Assembly (NCBI GenBank): GCA_030425195.1 | Contig: JAUIAV010000002.1 | Location: 124,001-188,000 of the forward strand | DNA from: Gammaproteobacteria bacterium | GTDB lineage: Bacteria; Pseudomonadota; Gammaproteobacteria; Pseudomonadales; Azotimanducaceae | Reading direction: 5' to 3' | DNA length: 64,000 bases | In this document: positions 10,970 through 20,231 of the stretch, piece after piece | How positions within the stretch are numbered: position 1 is the first letter of the stretch | Layout: every line of letters starts with the position of its first letter | Notes under the pieces: model-generated | Database searches by the model: none | What the model was told of the DNA's origin: nothing | What the model saw: the letters and a program-made list of their open reading frames with translations, nothing else | Program-made: the position numbers and the translations under genes

Positions 10970-11952
10970 TGTCCGGGAACCTGCTCGAAGTCAGGGACCT
11001 GAAGGTCCACTTTCCCGTCAAAGGTGGCGTTCTGCTTCGCGCAAAAGGCGCCAACAGGGCGGTGGACGGTGTGTCTCTGCATATCGGCCGCGGCGAGACC
11101 CTGGGCCTGGTAGGCGAATCCGGATGCGGTAAGTCGACGCTCGGCAAGGCGGTGGTACGTCTGCTCAAGCCCACGGCCGGTCAGATCCTGTTCGATGACA
11201 TCGACCTCACGGATCTCTCACGCCGGGAGATGAAGCCCGTACGGCGGGATGTGCAGATGATCTTCCAGGATCCCGCGGAAAGTCTGAACAGCCGCCTCAC
11301 CGTGGGCAGTCTGATCTCCGAGGCCTTTGAGATTCATGGCATCGGCGACCCTGTCTGGCGTCGGGAACGGGTAGCCCGGCTGCTGGCGCAGGTAGGACTG
11401 CCGGCATCGGCCGCGGACCGGTTCCCGTTCGAGTTCTCCGGCGGGCAGCGGCAGCGGATCGGCATCGCCCGGGCCATCGCTCTGGAGCCGAAGCTCGTGA
11501 TCTGCGATGAGCCGGTCTCTGCGCTGGATGTCTCCATCCAGAGCCAGATCCTGAATCTGCTGCTGGATCTGCAGGAGGAGATGGGCCTGTCCTATCTTTT
11601 CATCGCACACGATCTGGCGGTGGTGAAACACATCAGCGACCGCATCGCCATCATGTACCTGGGGCAGATCATGGAGACGGGCGGGGCGGACGAGATCTAC
11701 GAAACGCCAAGGCATCCCTACACCCGCGCCCTCATCGCGGCCATTCCCGAACCGGATCCCACCCGGCGCGGCCGGCCTAAGGTGGTGCTGGAAGGCGACG
11801 TGCCCAGCCCCATTCATCCGCCATCGGGCTGTGTCTTCCATACCCGCTGTTCATATGCTGAAGAACGCTGCCGGATCGAGAAGCCCGTGCTCCGGGATCT
11901 GATTGCGACCGACGGCGGCAGCCGACAGGTGGCCTGCCACTTCGACCTCTGA
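10969..11952 (+). CDS. ABC transporter ATP-binding protein (DppF/OppF-like)
   Basis: [38 protein letters not shown] at 10969. Confidence 0.9.
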   Translation: MSGNLLEVRDLKVHFPVKGGVLLRAKGANRAVDGVSLHIGRGETLGLVGESGCGKSTLGKAVVRLLKPTAGQILFDDIDLTDLSRREMKPVRRDVQMIFQDPAESLNSRLTVGSLISEAFEIHGIGDPVWRRERVARLLAQVGLPASAADRFPFEFSGGQRQRIGIARAIALEPKLVICDEPVSALDVSIQSQILNLLLDLQEEMGLSYLFIAHDLAVVKHISDRIAIMYLGQIMETGGADEIYETPRHPYTRALIAAIPEPDPTRRGRPKVVLEGDVPSPIHPPSGCVFHTRCSYAEERCRIEKPVLRDLIATDGGSRQVACHFDL

Positions 11953-12001
11953 CACCCGCGGTGGCAGAATGGCGGTCAGGCGCGGAGGAGGAGTTCGCCT
12001 C

Positions 12002-12610
12002 ATGATCGACAAAGCACAATCAGTGGCGCTGGCACCGAAACGACTGTCTCACCCCTGGCACGGGATCAATCCCGAAGCTCAGGAGGGCAGGCTGATCGCG
12101 TACGTGGAGAATACCCGTCATGATCAGATGAAACTCGAGGTGGATCTGCACACCGGCTATCTGAAGGTCGACTATCCGCTGCAGACGTCCGCACTCCCAC
12201 CCTTCGCGTACGGCTTCATTCCCAGAACGCTCTGCGGGCGCAGGCTGGCGGGCCTGAGTTCCAGCGCCCGGGGCGATCAGGCTCCGCTGGACATCTTCGT
12301 GGTCAGCGAGCACCCGATCCCCATGGCCGGCGTGCTGGTGGAAGTGCGCGTGGTTGGCGGCATCGGTGTGGAGGATTCGTCCTGCGTCGACGACAAGCTC
12401 ATCGGTCTGCTGCATCGGGACCCTTCGTTTGCCGGCCACGAGGACATCGACGACCTGCCGATCAGCATCGTGGAGCGCATATCGCATTTTCTGCAGCAAA
12501 CGGCGCTGGACGGCTCCACCCAGATCGGCATGCCGTTCGGCGCTAAGCGTGCGGGCGAAGTCCTCACGGCGGCTTTTGCCGACTACAAGGCCCGCTACGA
12601 GCAGGGCTGA
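12002..12610 (+). CDS. Family I inorganic pyrophosphatase-like protein
   Basis: HPWHGINPE...EVDLHTGYLKVDYPLQTSALPPFAYGFIPRT...; overall layout resembles inorganic pyrophosphatases. Confidence 0.7.
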   Translation: MIDKAQSVALAPKRLSHPWHGINPEAQEGRLIAYVENTRHDQMKLEVDLHTGYLKVDYPLQTSALPPFAYGFIPRTLCGRRLAGLSSSARGDQAPLDIFVVSEHPIPMAGVLVEVRVVGGIGVEDSSCVDDKLIGLLHRDPSFAGHEDIDDLPISIVERISHFLQQTALDGSTQIGMPFGAKRAGEVLTAAFADYKARYEQG

Positions 12611-12620
12611 CGGAACCGGC

Positions 12621-13847
12621 TCAGGCGGCCCTCGACTCCGCATCCGGTGTGAGGGCGGTGGCCCGCAGAAACAGGACCAGCGACAGCAGAGTCAGAACGG
12701 CGGCAGCCAGCCAGGGTGCACCAGGGAAATAGATGGGCGCGGTTGAGCCGGTGAAGGCGGCAAACAGCAGGGTCATGAAGGGGGGGCTGACGATGGAAGT
12801 CAGGCTCGACATGCTGCCGAGGCCGCCCTGCAGCTCGCCCTGTTCCGAGTCCGGGACCTGAACCGACATGATTCCCTGCATGGCCGGGGAAATGAATCCC
12901 TGAAGCGCGCCAAGGACGAGGAAGGGATAAATCATCCAGCCCTGGGTCACGAATGCATAGCCCAGAAAGGAGCCGATGCAGCAGGCGAAACCGATCATTC
13001 CGGCCCGCCTCGGGCCCAGTCTGGGCAGGACGATGCGCAGCAGGACGGCCTGGACCAGGACCATGAGGACGCCCACCACACCCAGTGAGTAGCCGATCTC
13101 CTTCGGCGACCAGTCGAAGCGCTCGATGGCAAAGAAGCTCCAGACGGCAGGCAGCGCGTGATGGCCGAGCTGGAAAAGCACATAGGCGCCGATCAGACCG
13201 AACACCACCGGATAGCGCTTCAGCGCGGTGAGCGCGCCGACGGGGTTGGCCCGGCCGAGCTCGAACGGGCGCCGCTTTTCCTTTGCCAGGGATTCCGGCA
13301 GCACCAGGAGGCCGTAGAGAAAGTTGGTGAAGGAGAGCGCGGCGGCGGCCAGAAATGGCATGCGGGTGCCGAACTCGCCGAGAAAGCCGCCGATCACCGG
13401 GCCGAGCACGAAACCCATGCCGAAAGCCGCGCCGATCAGGCCGAAGTTCTGAGCCCGCTTGTCCGGTTCGCTCACGTCGGCGATGTAGGCATTGCAGGTG
13501 GAGAAGGTGGAGGCGGCGGCACCGGCAATGATCCGGCCGATCAGCAGCCAGGCGAAAGTGGGTGCCCACCACATGATGAGATAGTCCACGCAGAGCACGG
13601 CCAGAGAGAGGAGAAGCACGGGCCGGCGTCCGAACCGGTCGGACAGGTTGCCGATCACCGGGGCCAGGAAGAACTGCATGGCCGCATAGGCGAACATGAG
13701 CAGGCCGCCGTAGCGGGCGGCGGACGAGATCCCCTCTCCGGTCACCTCCATGAGCAGCTGCGGCAGCACGGGCATGATGATGCCGAAACCGATGGAGTCG
13801 AGCAGGGCGGTGACGAAGATGAACGCCAGTGCGTACGCAGGCCTCAC
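12621..13847 (-). CDS. TetA-like MFS transporter
   Basis: [32 protein letters not shown]...[17 protein letters not shown] at 13847 preceded by AAGGA. ORF extends to an ATG at 13889. Confidence 0.85.
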   Translation of the reverse strand: MRPAYALAFIFVTALLDSIGFGIIMPVLPQLLMEVTGEGISSAARYGGLLMFAYAAMQFFLAPVIGNLSDRFGRRPVLLLSLAVLCVDYLIMWWAPTFAWLLIGRIIAGAAASTFSTCNAYIADVSEPDKRAQNFGLIGAAFGMGFVLGPVIGGFLGEFGTRMPFLAAAALSFTNFLYGLLVLPESLAKEKRRPFELGRANPVGALTALKRYPVVFGLIGAYVLFQLGHHALPAVWSFFAIERFDWSPKEIGYSLGVVGVLMVLVQAVLLRIVLPRLGPRRAGMIGFACCIGSFLGYAFVTQGWMIYPFLVLGALQGFISPAMQGIMSVQVPDSEQGELQGGLGSMSSLTSIVSPPFMTLLFAAFTGSTAPIYFPGAPWLAAAVLTLLSLVLFLRATALTPDAESRAA

Positions 13848-13971
13848 CGGTGAGTTCCTTTCACGATGGTCTCCTCTCTCGGCCGCCACTCTAGCATCCG
13901 CGGTGCCCGTGTTCCCTTACAGGATTTCTGATAGCGTTGGAAAGGCGTCGGGGGACGTTGCTGAAGGGAGT

Positions 13972-14829
13972 ATGCGCATGGGCGCTGAACGGTCTGATTT
14001 TGCTGTAGACGGCATGCTGGTAGACCCGGCCGGCGTCTACTGGCGCGTGAACCGGGAGTCGTTTCTGCTGCTCGGCGGTGGTGCTGCGCTGCTGCTGCAG
14101 CTGGCTCATCCACTGGTGGCGGCCGGTGTTTCCGACCACAGCGGCTTCCGGGAAGAGCCCGTCCGGCGTCTGTACCGGACCATCCGGACCATGCAGGACA
14201 TCATCTACGAAAACCGGACCACGGCCCTGGAAGCGTCCCGGCGGGTCAAGCGCGTGCATGCGGCGGTGAAAGGAACGCTCAGGGAGGCGACGCCGGTATT
14301 TCCTGCCGGAACACCTTATCGTGCCAGCGACCCTGACCTGCTTCTGTGGGTCTACACGACGCTGCTCGCGACCGCGCTGACCACCTACGAGGAGTTCCTC
14401 CCGCCACTGAACACACGGGAACAGGAGCAGTTCTACCAGGAATCCAAGGCGGTCGCCCGGGTGCTGGGTCTGAAAGAGAGCGAGCTGCCGCCGAACTTCA
14501 CGGCGTTCCAGAACTACTTCAACGACATGATCAGCGGACCGATACTCTCGTTGACACCGACCGCAAGGGCACTGGCTGAAAACGTGATCCATCCCCCCAT
14601 CTCCTGGTTCCCTCGGGTAGCCGGAGATGCGCTGTCGGTGGCCACGGCGGCGCTGCTCCCGGGACAGATCCGGGACCTCTACGGCCTGCGCTGGGGACCC
14701 AGACGGCGTTTCGCCTGGCGGTTGCTGCGCCGGTCTCTGAAAGAAACGCTCCCGTTCATGCCTAACGTGGTGCGGGCCGGCCGGCACGCGCGGCGGGGTG
14801 AACGCCGGGCCCGGATGGCGGTGGCCTGA
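13972..14829 (+). CDS. Oxygenase MpaB family protein (DUF2236)
   Basis: GGGAALLLQLAHPLVAAGVSDHSGF...RLYRTIRTM. Confidence 0.85.
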   Translation: MRMGAERSDFAVDGMLVDPAGVYWRVNRESFLLLGGGAALLLQLAHPLVAAGVSDHSGFREEPVRRLYRTIRTMQDIIYENRTTALEASRRVKRVHAAVKGTLREATPVFPAGTPYRASDPDLLLWVYTTLLATALTTYEEFLPPLNTREQEQFYQESKAVARVLGLKESELPPNFTAFQNYFNDMISGPILSLTPTARALAENVIHPPISWFPRVAGDALSVATAALLPGQIRDLYGLRWGPRRRFAWRLLRRSLKETLPFMPNVVRAGRHARRGERRARMAVA

Positions 14830-14832
14830 CGG

Positions 14833-15606
14833 ATGTCGGGGACGGACGCGGAGGCGCTTGCGCGACGGGTCATGTTCCTCGTCCACCGGGATCTGCCGCG
14901 GGAAGGCCCGGGCAACCGGGAAAGCACGGCCCGGGCGCTGGCGATGGTGCCGGAAATCCCGGCGGCCGCAGAGGTTCTGGACATCGGCTGTGGACCGGGC
15001 AGGCAGACCCTCGATCTGGCCGCGCTGCTGCCTCGGGCGCGGGTGCTGGGCGTGGATGCCCATGCGGGCTTCGTCGAGGACGGGGTCCGCCGGGCGGCTC
15101 GCGCAGGTGTGTCGGACCGGGTCCGTTTCGCCGTCGGTGACATGCGGGCGCTGGACGTCGAGCCTGGCACCTTCGATCTGCTCTGGTGCGAGGGGGCCGC
15201 TTACATCATGGGTGTCGAGGCCGCGCTGGCGGCCTGGCGGCCTCTGCTCAAGGTTGGAGGCTGCCTGGCGTTCACGGACGCAGTCTGGCTGACGGACTCG
15301 GCGCCGCAGACCTTGAGGACATGGTGGCAGTCTGAGTATCCCGGTATGCGCACGCTCGAGAGCGGCCCTGTCCGGGTGACCGATGCGGGCTATGCGCTCT
15401 GCGGTCAGTTCGTGCTGCCGGAGGCCGCGTGGTGGGACGATTACTACAAGCCCATGGAGTCCCGCCTGGCGAGCCTCCGGGTGGAGATGGAAAGCGAGCC
15501 CGCAGCGCTCGCCGCGCTGGCCGAGCATCAGCGGGAGATCGACTACTACCGGCGCTGGTCGGATCACTACGGCTACCAGTTCGTCGTGGCACGCAGGATC
15601 GTCTGA
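14833..15606 (+). CDS. Class I SAM-dependent methyltransferase
   Basis: VLDIGCGPGRQTLDLA motif I, followed by motifs II/III. Confidence 0.85.
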   Translation: MSGTDAEALARRVMFLVHRDLPREGPGNRESTARALAMVPEIPAAAEVLDIGCGPGRQTLDLAALLPRARVLGVDAHAGFVEDGVRRAARAGVSDRVRFAVGDMRALDVEPGTFDLLWCEGAAYIMGVEAALAAWRPLLKVGGCLAFTDAVWLTDSAPQTLRTWWQSEYPGMRTLESGPVRVTDAGYALCGQFVLPEAAWWDDYYKPMESRLASLRVEMESEPAALAALAEHQREIDYYRRWSDHYGYQFVVARRIV

Positions 15607-15607
15607 G

Positions 15608-16384
15608 GTGCGGATCGTCAGCTGGAACGTGAACGGTCTGCGGGCCTGCGCGAAAAAAGGTTTCCTCGACGTGCTCGAAGCCAGCGGTGCGGACCTGATG
15701 CTGCTGCAGGAGGTGCGGGCGACCGTGGAACAGCTGCCGGACGCCGTACGCGCGCCCACGGGCTGGCACGCCGCGTTCGCGCCTGCCGAACGTCCCGGCT
15801 ACAGCGGTGTGGCCATCTACAGCAGGAGACCGCCCGATCGGGTGGCAACCAGCCTGGGTGAGGCCCGGTTCGACGTCGAAGGCCGGTTCATGACCGCGCA
15901 CTTCGGTCGCATGACCGTCGCCAGTGTCTATTTCCCCAAAGGCAGCGGCCGGGAGCGGGACAATTCCCGGGTGCCCTACAAGCTCGACTTCTATCGGGCC
16001 GTGTACGATCGGGTGCAGCGGCTGCGCAAGCGGGGGCCCGTGTACGTCGCCGGTGACTACAACACCGCGGTGGAGGCCATTGATCTGGCGAGGCCGAAGA
16101 CGAACACGAAATCCAGCGGCTTCCTGCCGGAAGAGCGGGAGGAGATGCGGCGCTGGTTCCGGGCCGGCTGGGTGGACGTGTTCCGCCGTCAGCATCCGGA
16201 TGAGCCCGGCCACTACACCTGGTGGCGGCAGTTCGGCGGTGCGCGGGAGAACAACGTGGGCTGGCGCATCGACTACGTGCTGGCGTCGCCTGGTGCCGCA
16301 AAGAAGGTGCAGGACGCGTTCATCTGGCCGGACGTCCCCGGTTCCGATCACTGTCCGGTCGGTGTGGATGTGGTGCTCGACTGA
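15608..16384 (+). CDS. xth: Exodeoxyribonuclease III family protein (copy 2)
   Basis: GTG start; VRIVSWNVNGLRACAKKGF...LLQEVR...GDYNTA...GWRIDYVLASPG...SDHCPVGVDV. Confidence 0.9.
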   Translation: MRIVSWNVNGLRACAKKGFLDVLEASGADLMLLQEVRATVEQLPDAVRAPTGWHAAFAPAERPGYSGVAIYSRRPPDRVATSLGEARFDVEGRFMTAHFGRMTVASVYFPKGSGRERDNSRVPYKLDFYRAVYDRVQRLRKRGPVYVAGDYNTAVEAIDLARPKTNTKSSGFLPEEREEMRRWFRAGWVDVFRRQHPDEPGHYTWWRQFGGARENNVGWRIDYVLASPGAAKKVQDAFIWPDVPGSDHCPVGVDVVLD

Positions 16385-16511
16385 ACGCTACAATGGGCAT
16401 CAAGACGCCCGCCGGGGGCGCGAAGGCGAGGCCGATTCGACCCCGAGTCGATAATGACGATGATGCACGACTGATCCGTTTCTGACCCTCAACCGGTTTG
16501 ACGGAGGACGT

Positions 16512-18149
16512 GTGCCTAACCTCATCTGCCGCGGTCTGTCGTTCACCTACGGCAGCAGCGAATCCACACTTTTTCATGAACTCGATCTGATCATCGACAC
16601 CCGCTGGCGGGCTGCGCTCGTCGGCGCGAACGGACGCGGCAAAACCACGCTGCTCCGGTTGCTGGCAGGGGAGCTGACCCCGGACCGGGGCGAGATCGAA
16701 CGCCCCGTCCGTACCCTGCGATTCTCGGATGCGGCGGATCCGGCACTCAGCGTCTGGGAGGCGGCCCGGGCCGTGGCCGGTCCGTTCCGGGCCTGGGAAC
16801 AGGAGATCGATCGGCTGCTCGCGCTCGGAGACGAGCCTGCGCTCGTCCGCTACGGTGAGCTGGAGAACCTGTATCGGACCCGGGGCGGGTATGAGATCGA
16901 CGTGCGCCTGGCGGTGGAGCTGTCTGCCCTCGACATGCCGGAGACCCTCTTCCAGCGCCCGCTGGGCAGTCTGTCCGGCGGCGAGCAGACCCGGTGCCTG
17001 CTGGCGGGACTTTTCGCTTCGACGGACGCCTACCCGCTGATCGATGAGCCCACCAATCACCTGGATCTCGCGGGCCGCCGCCTGCTGGCCGACTACCTGG
17101 CGTCGAAGCCCGGTTTCCTGCTGGTTTCGCATGACCGGGCCTTCCTGGATGCAGCCATCGACCACGTCATCGCGCTGAATCCGGACACGGTGGACGTGCA
17201 GCGTTCCGACTACAGCACCTGGCGGCGCGAGCATCTCGGTCGCCTGGAGGATCAGGCGCACGCGAACCGGCTGGCGCGGAAGGAGATCCGGCGGCTCGAG
17301 GACGCCGCCCGATCGAGGCGGGCGGGAGCCGAGGCCCGGGAGGCCGACAAGACGGCGCACGGCAGGCGGACCCTGCCTTCGGAACGCGGTGGCGACAGCG
17401 GTTTCATCGGGGCCCGGGCGGCGAGACAGATGAAACGGGCGCTGGCGGCCGAACGCCGGGCAGACCGGGCGGCGGACGTTCGGCGGGAGACACTCATCGA
17501 CATGGAAAAGCAGTATCCGCTCAGGGTCCCGGAGCCGCCGACGCCACCGCCGCGCCGGGAGCCGCTCATCCGGGCCAGCGCTTTGAGCGTGGGGTGGACG
17601 TCCGGTCTGTTCGAGCCGGTCAGCTTCGAGCTGCGTGCGGGGGAGCGTCTGGCTCTGCTGGGTGCCAATGGCAGCGGCAAAACCAGTCTGCTGGACCTGC
17701 TCACGGGTGAAAGCGGGCTCGTCCCAGCAGGAGACTGGCATCTCCACGGCAGGGTCCGGCTGTCGCGTGCCTGGCAGATTCCGCGCTGGCGCCGGGGTCT
17801 GCTCCGGACGCGTCTGGCGGACGCGGGGCTGGACGAGTCGTTCTTCCGGCAGGTGATGGCAGCACTCGGGGTGCGTGGCGAGGTGCTCGATGGCCCCCTG
17901 GAGCAGCTGTCTCAGGGCCAGCTCAAGAAGGTAGAGCTGGCCCGATCTCTGTGTACGCCGGCACACGTCTATCTCTGGGACGAGCCCCTGAACTATCTGG
18001 ACGTGGATGCCCGGGAGCGGATCGAAGCGGCTTTACTTGCCGCCGAGGCGGCCTTTATCTTCGTCGAGCATGACGCCGCTTTCGTCGATCGCCTGGCCAC
18101 CGGCCGGGTGACGCTGATACCGGCGCGTGAGGAAAACGGACCTGAATGA
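16512..18149 (+). CDS. ABC-F family ATPase, resembling Lsa/Vga-type ribosome-protection proteins
   Basis: Two NBDs (GANGRGKTTLL / GANGSGKTSLL), LSGGEQTR, LIDEPTNHLD, second Walker B LWDEPLNYLD; basic inter-domain linker; GTG start. Confidence 0.85.
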   Translation: MPNLICRGLSFTYGSSESTLFHELDLIIDTRWRAALVGANGRGKTTLLRLLAGELTPDRGEIERPVRTLRFSDAADPALSVWEAARAVAGPFRAWEQEIDRLLALGDEPALVRYGELENLYRTRGGYEIDVRLAVELSALDMPETLFQRPLGSLSGGEQTRCLLAGLFASTDAYPLIDEPTNHLDLAGRRLLADYLASKPGFLLVSHDRAFLDAAIDHVIALNPDTVDVQRSDYSTWRREHLGRLEDQAHANRLARKEIRRLEDAARSRRAGAEAREADKTAHGRRTLPSERGGDSGFIGARAARQMKRALAAERRADRAADVRRETLIDMEKQYPLRVPEPPTPPPRREPLIRASALSVGWTSGLFEPVSFELRAGERLALLGANGSGKTSLLDLLTGESGLVPAGDWHLHGRVRLSRAWQIPRWRRGLLRTRLADAGLDESFFRQVMAALGVRGEVLDGPLEQLSQGQLKKVELARSLCTPAHVYLWDEPLNYLDVDARERIEAALLAAEAAFIFVEHDAAFVDRLATGRVTLIPAREENGPE

Positions 18150-18162
18150 ACGGGAGCCTGAA

Positions 18163-18579
18163 ATGAGCAGGGAGCGCACGTTCGAGCTGGAACGGCTCGA
18201 TCATCTGGTGCTGCGGACGAATGACGCGGAACGTCTCATCGCGTTCTATCGCGGCCTCGGGTGTGAGGTCGTGCGCCGGGTGGCGCGGATGAATCTGACC
18301 CAGCTGGCCGCCGGCGCCTCCATGATCGACATCATCGGCACGGACGTGAGCGATACGGAGGCAGGGCGCAATCTGGATCATTTCGCCCTGAGGGTGGCGC
18401 CTTTCGATCGGGAAGCCATCCTCACCTTCTGCGAAACTCATGGGATACCCGCCGAAGCACCGGAGCCTCTGCTCCTGGGCGCGGACGGATATGGACCGGC
18501 CGTCTACATCGAAGATCCGGACGGTAACTGGGTGGAGCTCAAAGGACCGCCGGAAAAGCCGCGCCCGGATCAGTCCTGA
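18163..18579 (+). CDS. VOC (glyoxalase/bleomycin resistance) family protein
   Basis: LERLDHLVLRTNDAERLIAFYRGLGC...VYIEDPDGNWVELKGPP. Confidence 0.9.
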   Translation: MSRERTFELERLDHLVLRTNDAERLIAFYRGLGCEVVRRVARMNLTQLAAGASMIDIIGTDVSDTEAGRNLDHFALRVAPFDREAILTFCETHGIPAEAPEPLLLGADGYGPAVYIEDPDGNWVELKGPPEKPRPDQS

Positions 18580-19211
18580 TTCAGCTTCGCGAGTGCCTTC
18601 TCCCACCCGGTGCGGGTACGGGTGTCGATGGGCGCATCGAGAAAGCGCTCGAGCTCGCTGCGTGACAGCTTCCGATGCGCGGCCCGGAATACGTCGAGAA
18701 TGGTCACTTCGCCGGCGGCGGCGTCATCGAGCCGGAACGCTTCGCCGGCACACAGGCTGCCGGGCCGGATGACGCGGCAGTAGACGCCCGGACGCTCGGC
18801 CTGCATGAACTGCCGGGCGAATGCGGCGCTGCCCATCCGCTGCGCCAGCGTGTTGCACGGAATCCGCGGCGCGCAGGCCTCGAGAATCACGTGCTCGAAG
18901 ATCAGACGGGTACCGATGGCGATATCGGCTGCGGGCAGGCCCTCGAGTGTGAGGTTTTCGCCGAAAGCACCCCATGGCACGGCCCTGCCCAGCGACTCCG
19001 ACCACCATTCGTAGTCTTCGCTCCGGTACAGGTACACGGCCTGATCCGGGCCGCCGTGATGCCGGGTGTCGACGATGGTATCGCCCGAGAGTCCGAGCGC
19101 GCCGACTTCGACCGGGCCCATGACCGGAGTCTTGAAGATCCCGGTCTCGCCATCGAAGCTGGACCCCTTCAGGGCTGCTCTGTGGCCGACGTTTACCGAT
19201 TCGATCTGCAT
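18570..19211 (-). CDS. MOSC domain-containing protein (YiiM-like)
   Basis: DTRHHGGPDQAVYLY...GAFGENLTLEGL. Confidence 0.9.
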   Translation of the reverse strand: MQIESVNVGHRAALKGSSFDGETGIFKTPVMGPVEVGALGLSGDTIVDTRHHGGPDQAVYLYRSEDYEWWSESLGRAVPWGAFGENLTLEGLPAADIAIGTRLIFEHVILEACAPRIPCNTLAQRMGSAAFARQFMQAERPGVYCRVIRPGSLCAGEAFRLDDAAAGEVTILDVFRAAHRKLSRSELERFLDAPIDTRTRTGWEKALAKLNQD

Positions 19212-19227
19212 GATTCTGCGCGCCCGT

Positions 19228-20085
19228 TCAGATCAGCGTGACCGGATCCCCTTGCTTCACCGCCCCCGGCCTGGTGACAGAGGCGTAGACGCCGAGGTCC
19301 CCGCCGTTCTCCCTCACCAGGGTGCGCATGATCCCGGGATCCTTCGGCAGGTCGCCGAAACCGTGGGTCGTCATCACGCAGCGGGGGCAGTCCATGGTGA
19401 TCTCGAGCTCGGCACTCCCCACTCGCAACCCTCTGCCCACCCATGACCGTTCGGGATAGGGGGCATCGGACCCGGTTTCGATCAGCAGATTCGGCCGGAA
19501 TCGGGCCACCCGGAAGGCCTGGTCGGGTGCAGCTTCGGTCAGCGTCGCCAGTGACTCCGTCGTCATCACCAGCAGCGGGAAGGCGTCGAAATAGGTGCCC
19601 GGGGGCGATTCGAATTCCATCAGGAACTCGGGAAACCTGCTCACGTCGGGCAGAGGCTCGTCCGCCGTTCGGCCGAACACGCGGCGGAACTCGGCTTCCT
19701 GATCCTCGAGCACCGGCGCCCCGCGCCGGTAGTGGTCCAGCTGATCGGCGGGCAGCAGGGGCCAGACGGTGAGCGGGCTGCCCACCAGCGCGCTGAGCCG
19801 GGCCGGTGTCCCGGCGTCGCTGATGAGCGCCGTGGTGCCGTCCGGCAGGGAGATCTCCGCGGCGATGGAGCCCTCTTCCGGTGGATCGTCCGGATAGCGC
19901 GCCGAGCACTGCATCAGCTCGGGAAAACGCTTGCCACCGCGGATGCCGCCACGTTCCTCGTCCCGGACTGCCCAGGCCCGGTCGCCCGGCACGCCTCTGG
20001 GGCCGATCCGGAGTGCTTCGAGCGCCTCGCCACCCATGCTCTTCACGGGGTAACGGAACAGGCCGCGTATGGTACCGATGTTCAT
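19228..20085 (-). CDS. MOSC N-terminal beta-barrel/MOSC protein (YcbX-like)
   Basis: MNIGTIRGLFRYPVKSMGGEALEALRIGPRGVPGDRAWAV...RFRPNLLIE...CPRCVMTT. Confidence 0.9.
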   Translation of the reverse strand: MNIGTIRGLFRYPVKSMGGEALEALRIGPRGVPGDRAWAVRDEERGGIRGGKRFPELMQCSARYPDDPPEEGSIAAEISLPDGTTALISDAGTPARLSALVGSPLTVWPLLPADQLDHYRRGAPVLEDQEAEFRRVFGRTADEPLPDVSRFPEFLMEFESPPGTYFDAFPLLVMTTESLATLTEAAPDQAFRVARFRPNLLIETGSDAPYPERSWVGRGLRVGSAELEITMDCPRCVMTTHGFGDLPKDPGIMRTLVRENGGDLGVYASVTRPGAVKQGDPVTLI

Positions 20086-20231
20086 TTGCCTCTCCGATGG
20101 GTCCGGGAAAACGCAGTTTGGCACACCGCCTGCCAAAGCCCCAGGCACCTCCGCGTCTCTCCGGGTTTTCCAGGGGGGCGCGGGGTCAGGGCAGATGGTA
20201 ATGTCTTGCCGCCTGAATACGCCCGACTGAC

